Origin: Pirellulales bacterium
GTDB taxonomy: Bacteria > Planctomycetota > Planctomycetia > Pirellulales > Lacipirellulaceae
Assembly: GCA_028279215.1 (NCBI GenBank)
Contig: JANQOF010000002.1
Span: forward strand, 37,627-101,626
Reading direction: 5' to 3'
DNA: 64,000 nt
In this document: positions 19,480 to 28,484 of the stretch, piece after piece
Layout of the letters: each line of letters opens with the position of its first letter
Position numbering within the stretch: the stretch's first letter is position 1
Position numbers and translations under genes: made by a program
Notes under the pieces: generated by a model
The model's database searches: none
What the model was told of the DNA's origin: nothing
Seen by the model: the letters and a program-made list of their open reading frames with translations, nothing else

Positions 19480-20582
19480 TCGGACGTGATGTTGTGGTTG
19501 TTGATGTTGTCGGCGGCTGCAGTGGGATCAACTTGATTGCCCGCCTCATTCATTGGTGTTCCGAGGTAGAAGTCTCCCTCCACCGAATTCACTAAGTTGT
19601 ACGGATTCAACTGGCTATTGCTTGCCCCCAGGGGCCAAACCGTCGTATCGCGGGCGGTGTACAGGTCATATCGCTCATCGCCGCCGGCCGAATAAATGAG
19701 CGGAACCATTCGAAACGCAGGAAGATCGACGCGAAAAACGTCGAACGGATCGTGATCGGCTGACGCGCCGTTAAGCCACTCTTGGCTGGTCGGATCACCT
19801 AGGTTGCGTGCGTTTAGCTGCAGGTCCGATTCAAAACCAACCGGCCAGCGAATGAAGCTTATCGGATTACCCCACCCATCAAGGAATTCCGGTGCCCCAT
19901 CACCGTCGGTATCTCCGATACTGCTTTCGTTAAATAGCGATCTGGCTTCGCCATCGGCGGTAGCGATCATCACAAACATATAGAGGCATTCAGCCCCCTG
20001 ATTACGTTTGATAGTTTCTCTGTCGACACCGGCTCCTAGCATTGAGAAGTACTGGCGACGATAAGCTTCGACAATTGGCGTTGGCCCAAAGTAAGTTGAA
20101 CTCAAATTCGGCGGCAGATAGACCGGCTGCCCAACATCGCTAGCCATGCTGACGTTGTCCACCGCACCGAGCAGGACGTCGCTCCAACGATCTGGGATTT
20201 CCATCAACATCAACTCGCGGATGGCATAAAGCCTAGCCAACGCACGCGGTTGCCCAGTCAGTGCCCTCAGTGTCGCATTATTTTCATTCAACGGAGCCCT
20301 TCGATCCTTATATGTATCGTAATGCTCCATCACCAGCGTATGGATGCGGGCGATCATGGCTTTGGTGCGGGCTTCGCGGCCCCGCTCCCCAGCCCGGGCC
20401 GCGACACCCAACAACAAGGCCGCCAAGATCGCCAAAATGGAAATGACGATTAGCAATTCGATGAGGGTAAACGCCGATGAGTGGCGAGTGAATTGGCGGT
20501 TGCGCATAGCAGCCGTACCGACGCGGCGACTTACGTCGTAGTCGTTACCACTAACCACTTGCCACTCGCCACTCAACCTCAT
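19476..20582 (-). CDS. GspG/PilA-like prepilin (second copy)
   Basis: A 368-residue protein with the prepilin helix FTLIELLIVISILAILAALL, preceded by ...RHSSA, so position -1 is Ala rather than the usual Gly. After the helix, RGREARTKAMIARIHTLVMEHYDTY resembles the GspG stalk. ATG 20582 overlaps the upstream stop as ATGA, which argues for this start even though the leader is then 40 residues long. An in-frame ATG at 20507 (MRNRQFTRHSS) would give a conventional short leader. The codons for MRLSGEWQVVSGND lie in a repeat of the form AGTGGCGAGTGGCAAGTGG. It is probably a pilin subunit with an enlarged C-terminal domain. Confidence 0.82.
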   Translation of the reverse strand: MRLSGEWQVVSGNDYDVSRRVGTAAMRNRQFTRHSSAFTLIELLIVISILAILAALLLGVAARAGERGREARTKAMIARIHTLVMEHYDTYKDRRAPLNENNATLRALTGQPRALARLYAIRELMLMEIPDRWSDVLLGAVDNVSMASDVGQPVYLPPNLSSTYFGPTPIVEAYRRQYFSMLGAGVDRETIKRNQGAECLYMFVMIATADGEARSLFNESSIGDTDGDGAPEFLDGWGNPISFIRWPVGFESDLQLNARNLGDPTSQEWLNGASADHDPFDVFRVDLPAFRMVPLIYSAGGDERYDLYTARDTTVWPLGASNSQLNPYNLVNSVEGDFYLGTPMNEAGNQVDPTAAADNINNHNITSE

Positions 20583-21616
20583 GGCTGCGAATCCTCAAGC
20601 GTCGCGCTGGTGGAGAAGTTGGTGATGGTGTCGGCCGCTTCGCCGGTGAACGGGCCATCGGGATAGACCACTCCATTGAATGTCGTGTCTGGTTGTGTCC
20701 AATCGGCACCAAACAGAGTGACCAACGGTCCCCAGGCGTCGTCCAGACCGGCCGATAAGATTTGGCACTTGCCTTCGTTGGCCAATCGGACGTTTGCGAC
20801 GGAGTTGTCGGTGGCGTTGAGTTTGACCTGCTTGACGGGCACGACGCCATCGTACTGTGGGTCGAATTTCGGCTTGCGCGAAGCGTCGAAGTAGACGTAC
20901 GGTATTTCGCGATTTCTTGGTACGTAGACCCAGAGGTTAATGCGTCGTCGTTCGTCGTTCGGGCCGTCGTACGTGATGTAGCGCCCCACTCCTCCAAACG
21001 TGTTGTCGCCAGCCCGCGGGCCGAGCCGTGTTTGATCGAAGTCGAAGATTGGAGTCCGTGAGCCAAAATCCTCTGCCGACTGGTCAGTGCCGCCGGAATT
21101 GGTGACGAACGATGGTCCACCGGGCCCGCTGATCGGATACTTCGGGTCGTCGCTGAAACCGCCGAGCCAGAACACCACCGCTTCATATGGCGTCAATCCA
21201 TCACGGACGGTTGCACCCGAACCATCGATGAGATTCACGCCACCTGTGTCGCCTTGTCCAGCCAACACGGCCAGCAAGGCGTTGGACTCACGGTGCTTTG
21301 GAAATGCCTTGTTAAAGTGACGCTTGAACGTGTTGAATGCTTCGGTGCCTGAATCGGAGTTCGTACCGATGCCACTGGCCCAGATCACGTTCGGAGGATA
21401 GTCGCCGCCCGAGCGATCGTTGGTGTACTCAATAAACGCCGAGTCGAGTTGAGAAATCTCTGCCTGAATGGCGGCTTGTCTCGATGCCACGAGTGCGGCT
21501 CGCCCGCCCACCAAAATGAGCGACGCCAGAACGGCGATGATCGCGATGACCACCAAGAGTTCGACCAGCGTAAACCCTGGTCTCTGATTTCTGATTTCTG
21601 ATTTCTGAGTGCCCAT
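20579..21616 (-). CDS. GspG/PilA-like prepilin (first copy)
   Basis: A 345-residue protein with a 14-residue leader MGTQKSEIRNQRPG and the helix FTLVELLVVIAIIAVLASLI, the most canonical prepilin signal in the locus (Gly -1, Phe +1, Glu +5). ATG 21616 has AGGAGC nine bases upstream, so it is preferred to a longer upstream frame. The leader codons are built on three copies of CTGATTT (21589-21609). The C-terminal ~300 residues are unassigned; typical GspG is ~140. It follows the GspF gene by 97 bp and overlaps the next pilin gene by four bases. Confidence 0.85.
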   Translation of the reverse strand: MGTQKSEIRNQRPGFTLVELLVVIAIIAVLASLILVGGRAALVASRQAAIQAEISQLDSAFIEYTNDRSGGDYPPNVIWASGIGTNSDSGTEAFNTFKRHFNKAFPKHRESNALLAVLAGQGDTGGVNLIDGSGATVRDGLTPYEAVVFWLGGFSDDPKYPISGPGGPSFVTNSGGTDQSAEDFGSRTPIFDFDQTRLGPRAGDNTFGGVGRYITYDGPNDERRRINLWVYVPRNREIPYVYFDASRKPKFDPQYDGVVPVKQVKLNATDNSVANVRLANEGKCQILSAGLDDAWGPLVTLFGADWTQPDTTFNGVVYPDGPFTGEAADTITNFSTSATLEDSQP

Positions 21617-21713
21617 TGCAGCGCTCCTCGATGAGCTATGTGTGGTTTGTATTGTTGTTCTTTCAGTGGGCGAAACCAGGCATCCCTGACCCCCGACCCC
21701 TGAATCCTGACCC

Positions 21714-23036
21714 CTACGACAAGCCTTCAATTAACTTCACCAGCGGGATGAACAAAGCGATCACGATGAAGCCGACCATGCCGCCTAGCACGATGATCAG
21801 GATCGGCTCCATCAGCTTCGTCAGGCTGTCGGTCAACACGGCGACTTCTTCGTCGTACACGTCGGCCACCTTATAAAGCATGGTGTCGAGTTCACCTGTC
21901 TCTTCGCCGACGTCGACCATGTTGACCACAATGTCGTCGACGATCCGCTGCTTATATTTCAGCAAGTAGATGAGCGCGCCGATCACCGGAATCGATGTGA
22001 TCCAGAAGAACAACGCGACTGGATGAAAGCCGGGCGTGCTGTTTTCCTTCATGGGCTTGGCAATCGATTCACCTTCGCGAATTGCCTCGCTGATGCGTGT
22101 GTACATTCGCTCGAACACGGCGTTGCCGGCCGTGTCTCGCGTGATGTTGAGGGCCTCCAGAATCGGCACGCCGCTGGCCACGAGTGTGCCAAGCGTTCGA
22201 GCCGTACGGGCGAGCGTGTTCTTTTCGAACAGTTGCCCAAAGATGGGAATCTTGATGATGTACTGATCCCACCCCATGCGTCCCGCCTTGAACTTGCGGA
22301 TCAGCTTGATCAATAGCCAGATACTGGTGGGAATGAGCGGGATGAGGTACCAGTACTGCACCGTCCATTCCGACATCGCCACGAGCATCTCAGTCATTGG
22401 CGGCAGTTCGAGATCGAACTCGGTGAAGATCTCGCGGAACTGCGGCACGATGAAGATCATGATCAACGTCAGAATCAACACGGCGATGCCTACCACGAAC
22501 ACCGGGTAGATCATCGCGCCTTTGACCTTTCGCTTGAGCGACTCGGCCCGCTCCTGGAAGTCGGCCAATCGCTGCAAGATGAGTTCGAGCGCACCGCCCG
22601 CCTCGCCTGCTTTGATCATGTTGACGTACAGGCGGTTAAAACACTTGGGGCTCTTGGACATGGCCTCGGACAACGTGGCGCCAGCTTCGATCTCGTCGCA
22701 AGTGTCTTCCAGCGAGTACTTCAGCCGCCCTGGCTTGGCCTGCGCCGCCAGGATACGGAGCGACCGCAAAATGGGCAGGCCAGCGTCTTGGAGAATGGAA
22801 AGCTGTCGGGTGAACGTGGTGAGGTCTTTACTCTTCACGCCGCCGAACACGAACCCGCGCTTCTTCTTCGCTGGCCCAGCCTCTTCCTTCTTCCGGCTCT
22901 TCTTGACGGAAATCTTCGTCACGAAGTAGCCCATCTGGCGAATGGTCGCTTGCGCTTCTTCCTCGGTGGTGGCCTCGATCACGTCTTTGATCTCGGTACC
23001 CGTGGCGTCCATCGCTTCGAATTGGAAAGTAGGCAT
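21714..23036 (-). CDS. gspF: Type II secretion / type IV pilus platform protein GspF/PilC
   Basis: A 440-residue polytopic inner-membrane protein with the two repeated T2SSF domains of this family. The N-terminal domain runs from about residue 70 (DLTTFTRQLSILQDAGLPIL). The second begins near residue 270 (FEKNTLARTARTLGTLVASGVPILEALNI), the family motif 'f.r.l..ll.sGvpl..al'. Three membrane segments are visible: GAMIYPVFVVGIAVLILTLI, YWYLIPLIPTSIWLLIKL and PILIIVLGGMVGFIVIALF. It anchors the assembly ATPase and moves pilin subunits. Its place directly downstream of a PilB/GspE gene (62-bp gap) is the standard order. A linker KKSRKKEEAGPAKKKRGFVF near residue 45 is unusually Lys-rich. Confidence 0.94.
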   Translation of the reverse strand: MPTFQFEAMDATGTEIKDVIEATTEEEAQATIRQMGYFVTKISVKKSRKKEEAGPAKKKRGFVFGGVKSKDLTTFTRQLSILQDAGLPILRSLRILAAQAKPGRLKYSLEDTCDEIEAGATLSEAMSKSPKCFNRLYVNMIKAGEAGGALELILQRLADFQERAESLKRKVKGAMIYPVFVVGIAVLILTLIMIFIVPQFREIFTEFDLELPPMTEMLVAMSEWTVQYWYLIPLIPTSIWLLIKLIRKFKAGRMGWDQYIIKIPIFGQLFEKNTLARTARTLGTLVASGVPILEALNITRDTAGNAVFERMYTRISEAIREGESIAKPMKENSTPGFHPVALFFWITSIPVIGALIYLLKYKQRIVDDIVVNMVDVGEETGELDTMLYKVADVYDEEVAVLTDSLTKLMEPILIIVLGGMVGFIVIALFIPLVKLIEGLS

Positions 23037-23098
23037 CGGTCTAGGGGCTAGGGTTTAGGGGCCAGGGACTGCGTTGGTGCGTCGCACGCACCCTACGA

Positions 23099-24817
23099 TT
23101 ACGCTTCCAAAATGGTTTCTCGAATCACTTCTTCAGGCGTCGTCACCCCTTCGAGCGCGGCCTTCATGCCAGCCGATCGAAGTGAGAGCATTCCATGTTT
23201 CTCCGCCGCCTTGCGAAGTTCTTCCGTCTGGCAGTTTTCCATAATCATGTCGCGAAGGTCGTTGTTCATGACCATTAGCTCGAACAAACCGACGCGGCCT
23301 TTGTAGCCCGTGTTGTTGCAAATCTCACAGCCACTTCCGCGATAGAACTTTTTGCCCTTGATGTCGTCGGCGGTCAGCTCCAAGTCGTCGAGCACTTCTT
23401 GTGTTGGTTGGTACTCTTCACGGCAGCTCTTGCACACCTTGCGAACCAGCCGCTGGGCGAGAATTGCCTCGACAGTCGCGGTGATGAGGAACGTCGGCAC
23501 GCCCATGTCTTTGAGCCGGGTGATCGTGCTGGGCGCGTCGTTGGTGTGCAGCGTGCTAAACACCAAATGGCCGGTGAGCGACGCCTGTACGGCAATCTCC
23601 GCGGTTTCAAGGTCGCGAATCTCGCCCACCAGGATTTTGTCCGGGTCCTGCCGCAAAATGGCTCGCAAGCACTGGGCAAAAGTATTGCCGATCGACGAGT
23701 CGATCGGCACCTGGACGATGCCATCCATGTCGTATTCCACCGGGTCTTCGGTGGTAATCAGTTTGTCTTCAATGCTGTTAAGTTCGTTGAGCGCTGAGTA
23801 CAGCGTGGTGGTCTTGCCCGAGCCGGTTGGCCCGGTGACCAGCACGATTCCGTTGGGTTTCTTAATGGCGTCGCGAAAGCCGCCCATGGTTTCGTCGTTC
23901 ATGCCAACGTTTTGCAAGTCGAGCGACACCACGGAACGATCAAGCACCCGCATAACCACGCTCTCGCCGAACATGGTGGGCAGCACGCTCACCCGCAAGT
24001 CGACGGGATGTCCGCCGACGGTCAACTCGATCCGTCCGTCCTGCGGCATCCGCCGTTCGGCGATATCAAGATTAGCCATCACCTTGATGCGCGTGGTAAT
24101 GGCGAACGCCAAGTGGCGCGGTGGCGGCACCATTTCGTACAACACGCCGTCGGCCTTGATGCGGATGCGAAACTCGTCTTCAAACGGCTCGAAGTGCAAG
24201 TCGCTCGCATGATCTTTGATCGCCAGCAGCAGCACCATGTTCAGTAGCTTCCGCACCGGGGCGCTATCGGCCAACGCCTCGACGCTTGTGAGGTCGATCG
24301 GCCCGTCGGCACTGACTTCGGCGGCCGCCTTGGCGAGTTCTTCATCGGCCTCCAAGTCGCCTACAAGGCTCTCCACGCTCTCGGTGTTTTCGCCGTAATA
24401 GCGTTCGAGCGCGGCGTTCATGCTGCTGGCGGTCGTTACCATCACGCGGATGTTGTGCCCGAGAAAAGTGCGCAGCTCGTCTTGCACGGCCAAGTTTTGC
24501 GGGTCGGACATTGCCACCGAGAGCGTGTTGCCGTCGAACTCGGTCGGAACAATACGGTACATTTGCGCCATGGGCTCGGTGACCATGGCCAGCACGTCCT
24601 TGTCGATGGTCAGATCGGCAACCGTCACCACGTTGAGCCCCATTTGCTCGCCGAGCGCGTGGGCCACTTGTTCCTCGGTCACCAGGCCCATGTCCATGGC
24701 GACGCGGCCAAACAACTGCCCGGGCTGTTGCTTTTGTTCGTCGACCAGCAGTTCGAGCTGTTCGTCGGACAAATAGCCCATGTCGACCAGGATCTGTCCA
24801 ATACGCCGCATTGCCAT
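23099..24817 (-). CDS. PilB/GspE assembly ATPase (copy 1)
   Basis: A 572-residue secretion ATPase. The N-terminal MshEN-type domain contains the pattern LVDMGYLSDEQLELLVDEQK, often a cyclic-di-GMP-binding module in PilB/MshE proteins. The motor domain has Walker A VTGPTGSGKTTTLYSAL near residue 330, Walker B KILVGEIRDLETAEIA and the His box TGHLVFSTLHTNDAP. The zinc-binding tetracysteine is VCKSCREEY ... CEICNNTGYKGR. All ATPase motifs are intact. It sits directly upstream of GspF, so it is the best candidate for the main assembly motor. A perfect hairpin (24879-24902) lies between it and the PilT-like gene. Confidence 0.94.
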   Translation of the reverse strand: MAMRRIGQILVDMGYLSDEQLELLVDEQKQQPGQLFGRVAMDMGLVTEEQVAHALGEQMGLNVVTVADLTIDKDVLAMVTEPMAQMYRIVPTEFDGNTLSVAMSDPQNLAVQDELRTFLGHNIRVMVTTASSMNAALERYYGENTESVESLVGDLEADEELAKAAAEVSADGPIDLTSVEALADSAPVRKLLNMVLLLAIKDHASDLHFEPFEDEFRIRIKADGVLYEMVPPPRHLAFAITTRIKVMANLDIAERRMPQDGRIELTVGGHPVDLRVSVLPTMFGESVVMRVLDRSVVSLDLQNVGMNDETMGGFRDAIKKPNGIVLVTGPTGSGKTTTLYSALNELNSIEDKLITTEDPVEYDMDGIVQVPIDSSIGNTFAQCLRAILRQDPDKILVGEIRDLETAEIAVQASLTGHLVFSTLHTNDAPSTITRLKDMGVPTFLITATVEAILAQRLVRKVCKSCREEYQPTQEVLDDLELTADDIKGKKFYRGSGCEICNNTGYKGRVGLFELMVMNNDLRDMIMENCQTEELRKAAEKHGMLSLRSAGMKAALEGVTTPEEVIRETILEA

Positions 24818-24878
24818 GGCAGGTAGTTGTTGGGTTTTAGGTGTTCGTTGTTAGGAATTACGGTTGGTTCGCTTCATC

Positions 24879-24902
24879 ACGACCAAAGTTTGCTTTGGTC
24901 GT
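24879..24902. other. Perfect 10-bp hairpin between pilT-like and pilB-like genes
   Basis: ACGACCAAAG (24879-24888) and CTTTGGTCGT (24893-24902) pair fully across the loop TTTG. It begins nine bases after the stop of the PilT-like gene. There is no U-run on the minus strand, so attenuation, RNA processing or 3'-end protection is more likely than a strong terminator. Confidence 0.6.
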
Positions 24903-24910
24903 TTGAGTTC

Positions 24911-26014
24911 TCATTCTGAGTCGGTTGGTTCGTCGTCGAACATGCCACGTTCGGCTGCGGCGAATCGCGCCGCCAATTCGTCCGCGTTGTTGCACTTGGC
25001 AATGGCGTCTTCCTTGCTCACCAGGCCGTCTTGCCAGAGTTTGAAGATGTGATCGTCCAGCAGTTTCATGCCGTACTTCGCACCGGTTTGGATCTGCGAA
25101 GTGATACGGAAAATCTTGTTCTCGCGAATCAGGTTGGCGATGCCGGAGTTCACCACCAATACCTCATGCGCGGCGATCCGTCCGCCGCCAACCTTCTTGA
25201 GCAACTGCTGCGACAGGATGCCAATAATCGAAGAGGCCAACTGGGTGCGGATTTGATCTTGCTGGTTAGTTGGGAAGACGTCGATGATCCGGTTAATCGT
25301 GCCCGCGGCGCTGGAAGTATGGAGCGTACCGAACACCACGTGGCCCGTTTCGGCGGCGGTAATCGCGGCCTCAATGGTTTCTAGGTCGCGAAGCTCGCCC
25401 ACCAGAATAACGTCGGGATCTTGCCGCAACGCACGACGAATCGCCTCGGCAAAACTGGTGACGTCGACACCCACTTCGCGCTGGTTGACGGTCGACTTCT
25501 TATGGTTGTGCTGGAACTCGATAGGGTCTTCGATGGTGATGATGTGGTGGTCGACGTTCTCGTTGATGTAGTCGACCATCGCCGCGAGCGAGGTACTTTT
25601 TCCCGACCCGGTGGGCCCCGTGACCAGTACCAGCCCGCGAGGACGGAGGATCATCTTTTTGAACACCTCCGGCAGCTTCAGTTCGTCCATGGTCCACAGC
25701 TCGACCGGAATCTGCCGCAGCACCATCGCCGCTTTGCCGCGTTGGCGAAACACCGACACACGAAAACGCGCCTGTTCGCCAAAAGCGAAACCGAAGTCGG
25801 TGCTGCCGGTTTCTTGAAACTCTTGTTGGCAACGATCGGGCGTGATGCTCTTCATCAGGCCCATGGTGTCTTCCGGCTCGAGCACCTTGGTCTTGAGCTT
25901 CTGCATGCGCCCATGCAGACGCAACACGGGCGGTTGGCCGACCGTGATGTGCAAGTCGCTCGCCCCCTGCTTGATAGCAGCCGAGAGCAATTTGTCGATT
26001 AGAATGGTGCCCAT
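24911..26014 (-). CDS. pilT: PilT-like retraction ATPase
   Basis: A 367-residue protein. ATG 26014 (MGTILIDKLLSAAIKQGASDLHITVG) has GGAGGA 12 bases upstream and the conserved PilT N-terminus; an upstream open extension lacks family similarity. Motifs are Walker A GPTGSGKSTSLAAMVD, Asp box ITIEDPIEFQH, Walker B DVILVGELRDLETIEAAITA and His box ETGHVVFGTLHTSSA. The C-terminal NSGIANLIRENKIFRI matches the PilT 'AIRNLIREGK' retraction motif with one change. It depolymerises type IV pili, so the locus probably builds a retractile filament rather than only a secretion pseudopilus. The C-terminus extends past the usual length with an acidic tail. Confidence 0.93.
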   Translation of the reverse strand: MGTILIDKLLSAAIKQGASDLHITVGQPPVLRLHGRMQKLKTKVLEPEDTMGLMKSITPDRCQQEFQETGSTDFGFAFGEQARFRVSVFRQRGKAAMVLRQIPVELWTMDELKLPEVFKKMILRPRGLVLVTGPTGSGKSTSLAAMVDYINENVDHHIITIEDPIEFQHNHKKSTVNQREVGVDVTSFAEAIRRALRQDPDVILVGELRDLETIEAAITAAETGHVVFGTLHTSSAAGTINRIIDVFPTNQQDQIRTQLASSIIGILSQQLLKKVGGGRIAAHEVLVVNSGIANLIRENKIFRITSQIQTGAKYGMKLLDDHIFKLWQDGLVSKEDAIAKCNNADELAARFAAAERGMFDDEPTDSE

Positions 26015-26464
26015 GGCGATCACTTCCTCCCGCGCAGGATGGCAACGCGCCACCGTACCGGTGGCACACAAATCGCGCCGGCGAGGAAGATTCCTGTTCC
26101 GTTGGTTTCCCGCTCCCCCGCGTCTGCCCCTGAGCAACGTGGTTTGTCGTGGAAACGCGACCTGGTAACCGGCCAAACGTGTGGCGTTACGAGCGATCGA
26201 CGAACGTGGCCCTAAAGGTCGATCTCGGCATTCCGCACATCTTGGCTGGCACGTGATGAGCGGCCGGTAAAGGATTATTCGCGCCCGCGCGAGGCGACTC
26301 AAGTCTCGATTTTACTAACAGTTAACTCTGCTGGGTGCTCGAATATGTGCAGGAGACCAACAATCGCTCGCCGACGGCCACGCTCCAAAGCAACGATCCA
26401 GCGATCCGATTGAGTCATGCGGGCAGCAACCCGTTGCCGAAATCATACCGGTTTCCACGCGCTT
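26015..26464. other. 450-bp gap between ATPase genes
   Basis: No gene is recognised. A perfect 7-bp stem with a three-base loop, GCCACCG/CGGTGGC at 26049-26065, lies just upstream of the PilT-like gene's Shine-Dalgarno. The length of the gap suggests an internal promoter for the downstream eight genes. I looked for a c-di-GMP or cobalamin riboswitch core and saw neither. Confidence 0.5.
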
Positions 26465-28162
26465 CTAGCCGCTCTTCTTCGCTACTCGGAATACCTCGTC
26501 GATTGTCGTGATTCCCTTGCAGACCTTTAGAATCGCGTCGTCGTAAAGGGTTGTCATACCTAACTTTATTGCCTCTTTCCGGATCTCCTGGGTCGAAGCT
26601 CCCTGAAAGGTCAGTTCGCGGATGCGGGAGTTCATTGTCATCAATTCGAATACGCCGAGTCGCCCTCGATATCCGCTGTTGCCACAATGACTACACCCGC
26701 GACCCTTCATGAAATTGGCCTCGGCAGCCATCTCAGGTGTGATTCCGGCAGCCTGCAATTCGGTTTCCCTTGGAGTGTACGGTTGTTTACATTTTCCGCA
26801 AATCACTCGAACCAAACGCTGTGCCAAAATTCCAATTACGCTGCCGGCCACCAAGTACGAAGGAACTCCCATGTCGACCATGCGTGTAACGGCACCGGGC
26901 GCATCGTTCGTGTGGAGAGTGCTGAAAACCAGGTGTCCAGTTAAACTCGCTTGAATTCCCATGCTAGCGGTCTCATAGTCCCGCATCTCGCCCACCAAGA
27001 TCACATTGGGTGCCTGCCGCAGCATCGCCCTAATGATCATGGCGAAGTCCAAGCCGATTGAGTGCCGAACCTCCACCTGATTGATGCCCGGCAGGTAGTA
27101 CTCGACGGGGTCCTCCGCGGTGATGATTTTGCGGTCTGGCCGGTTTAGCTCGTTCATCGCCGCGTACAGGGTGGTCGTCTTTCCGGAGCCTGTCGGCCCG
27201 GTCACCAACAGGATGCCATTGGGGCGGCGGATGAGGTTGCGGAAGAGCTTGAAGTCGCGATCCGAAAGGCCGAGCTGCCGCACGCCAACTTTAATGTTGT
27301 CCTTGTCCAGCAGCCGCATCACGCAAGACTGGCCATGGTTGGTCGGCAGCATGCTGACGCGCAGGTCGAGTTCCTTGCCGCCTGCCGTGATTTTGATTCG
27401 GCCATCCTGGGTTCTGCGGCGTTCCGCAATATCCATGCGGGCCAAGATCTTGATACGCGAGAGCAGCGCGCCCAGTAGGCGGCGCGGTGGGCTGTCGCGC
27501 TCGACGAGCACGCCATCGATCCGGTAGCGAATCCGTACGCGGTCTTCAAACGGCTCGACATGAATGTCGCTCGCCCGCAATTGCACTGCTTCGCCGATCA
27601 TCAACTGCACCAGGCGAACGATCGGCGCGCTTGCCTCGTCGACCGATTCATCCTCGTCGTGGCCGTCGCCCTCTTCGGTCTCGGTGAAGTCGATCGCCGT
27701 ATCGGTGAACTCCTGGAGCATCGAGTCAGCCGATTCGTCGCCAATCTGACCGTAGTTTCGGTTGATCGCTTCCAAAATGCTCTCACGGGTCGCCAGCGCG
27801 ATATCGATCTTGCGGTTGAGAATGAACTGCAGCTTGTCAATCGTATCGAAGTCTTGCGGATCGCTCACCAATACCCGCAGCACGCCATCATCTTCGGCCA
27901 GTGGAATCACTGCGTTTTCGCGGGCTACCGACTCGGGCACCAACTCCACTACGGCCGGCGGAATCGCCACGTCGCGCAGGTCGTAATACTCGAACCCGTC
28001 GCGGGACGCGAGCGCCTGCATGATCTGTTCGCTCGAGGCGTAGCCAAGCTGCACCAGGGCGTCCTGCGGCTTGATCCGCTGCGAGTTTGCCAACCCCTTG
28101 GCTTCGGCCCACTGTTCGAGGCTGATCAGGCCCTGATCCACAAGGTATTCGCCAAGGTCCAT
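26465..28162 (-). CDS. PilB/GspE assembly ATPase (copy 2)
   Basis: A 565-residue paralogue of the other assembly ATPase. The N-terminal MshEN-like domain (MDLGEYLVDQGLISLEQW) is followed by an acidic insert of ~25 residues (FTETEEGDGHDEDESVDEAS) around residue 165 that copy 1 lacks. Motifs are Walker A VTGPTGSGKTTTLYAAMNEL, Walker B VILVGEMRDYETASMG (Met and Tyr where copy 1 has Ile and Leu), the HTNDAPGAVTR box and tetracysteine ICGKCKQPY ... CSHCGNSGYRGR. All catalytic parts look functional. Two assembly motors in one locus suggest different speeds or conditions, or a hetero-complex. It is the promoter-proximal gene of the locus. Confidence 0.93.
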   Translation of the reverse strand: MDLGEYLVDQGLISLEQWAEAKGLANSQRIKPQDALVQLGYASSEQIMQALASRDGFEYYDLRDVAIPPAVVELVPESVARENAVIPLAEDDGVLRVLVSDPQDFDTIDKLQFILNRKIDIALATRESILEAINRNYGQIGDESADSMLQEFTDTAIDFTETEEGDGHDEDESVDEASAPIVRLVQLMIGEAVQLRASDIHVEPFEDRVRIRYRIDGVLVERDSPPRRLLGALLSRIKILARMDIAERRRTQDGRIKITAGGKELDLRVSMLPTNHGQSCVMRLLDKDNIKVGVRQLGLSDRDFKLFRNLIRRPNGILLVTGPTGSGKTTTLYAAMNELNRPDRKIITAEDPVEYYLPGINQVEVRHSIGLDFAMIIRAMLRQAPNVILVGEMRDYETASMGIQASLTGHLVFSTLHTNDAPGAVTRMVDMGVPSYLVAGSVIGILAQRLVRVICGKCKQPYTPRETELQAAGITPEMAAEANFMKGRGCSHCGNSGYRGRLGVFELMTMNSRIRELTFQGASTQEIRKEAIKLGMTTLYDDAILKVCKGITTIDEVFRVAKKSG

Positions 28163-28484
28163 CGATGTTGCTGGGGTGTCGGAGGTTAGGAGATGGAGAG
28201 TAGTTGGCAGGCATAGCGCGGCCGCCGATACTACTGGATTCGGCGTGTGCCCAGCCGCCTATTTCCAGAACACAGCCGAGCCGCCCGTCGGCAGAGCAAG
28301 CGCGCAGTCGACGCTAAATCCCTAATACGCCTAGACTAATGGCGGCTCTAGGGGGTGTCAACTAATGGGGCGAAGGGCGACGTCGCTCAGGGAAAGTATG
28401 ATTGCCAACTCGCCAAAACCAAAATCGGAGCAGGCGTCATGCCCGCTCCGATCGGATCTGCTTTGATGTGCCGAGGGGCCGGTT
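28163..28484. other. Intergenic region with minus-strand terminator
   Basis: A 322-bp region between the envelope ClpP-like gene and the first ATPase gene. It contains the hairpin at 28424-28452, and the promoter of the filament locus should lie in its lower-numbered part. No open frame is convincing. Confidence 0.55.
28420..28452 (-). terminator. Rho-independent terminator of the ClpP-like gene
   Basis: On the minus strand, ATCGGAGC (28452-28445) pairs with GCTCCGAT (28431-28424) across a 13-base loop that itself contains GGGC/GCCT pairing. TTTGGTTTTGG follows. It lies 32 bp after the ClpP-like stop codon. Confidence 0.75.

Noticed and set aside
26015..26464. c-di-GMP or cobalamin riboswitch upstream of the PilT-like gene
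   Set aside because: No conserved riboswitch core is visible; only one small hairpin is clear.
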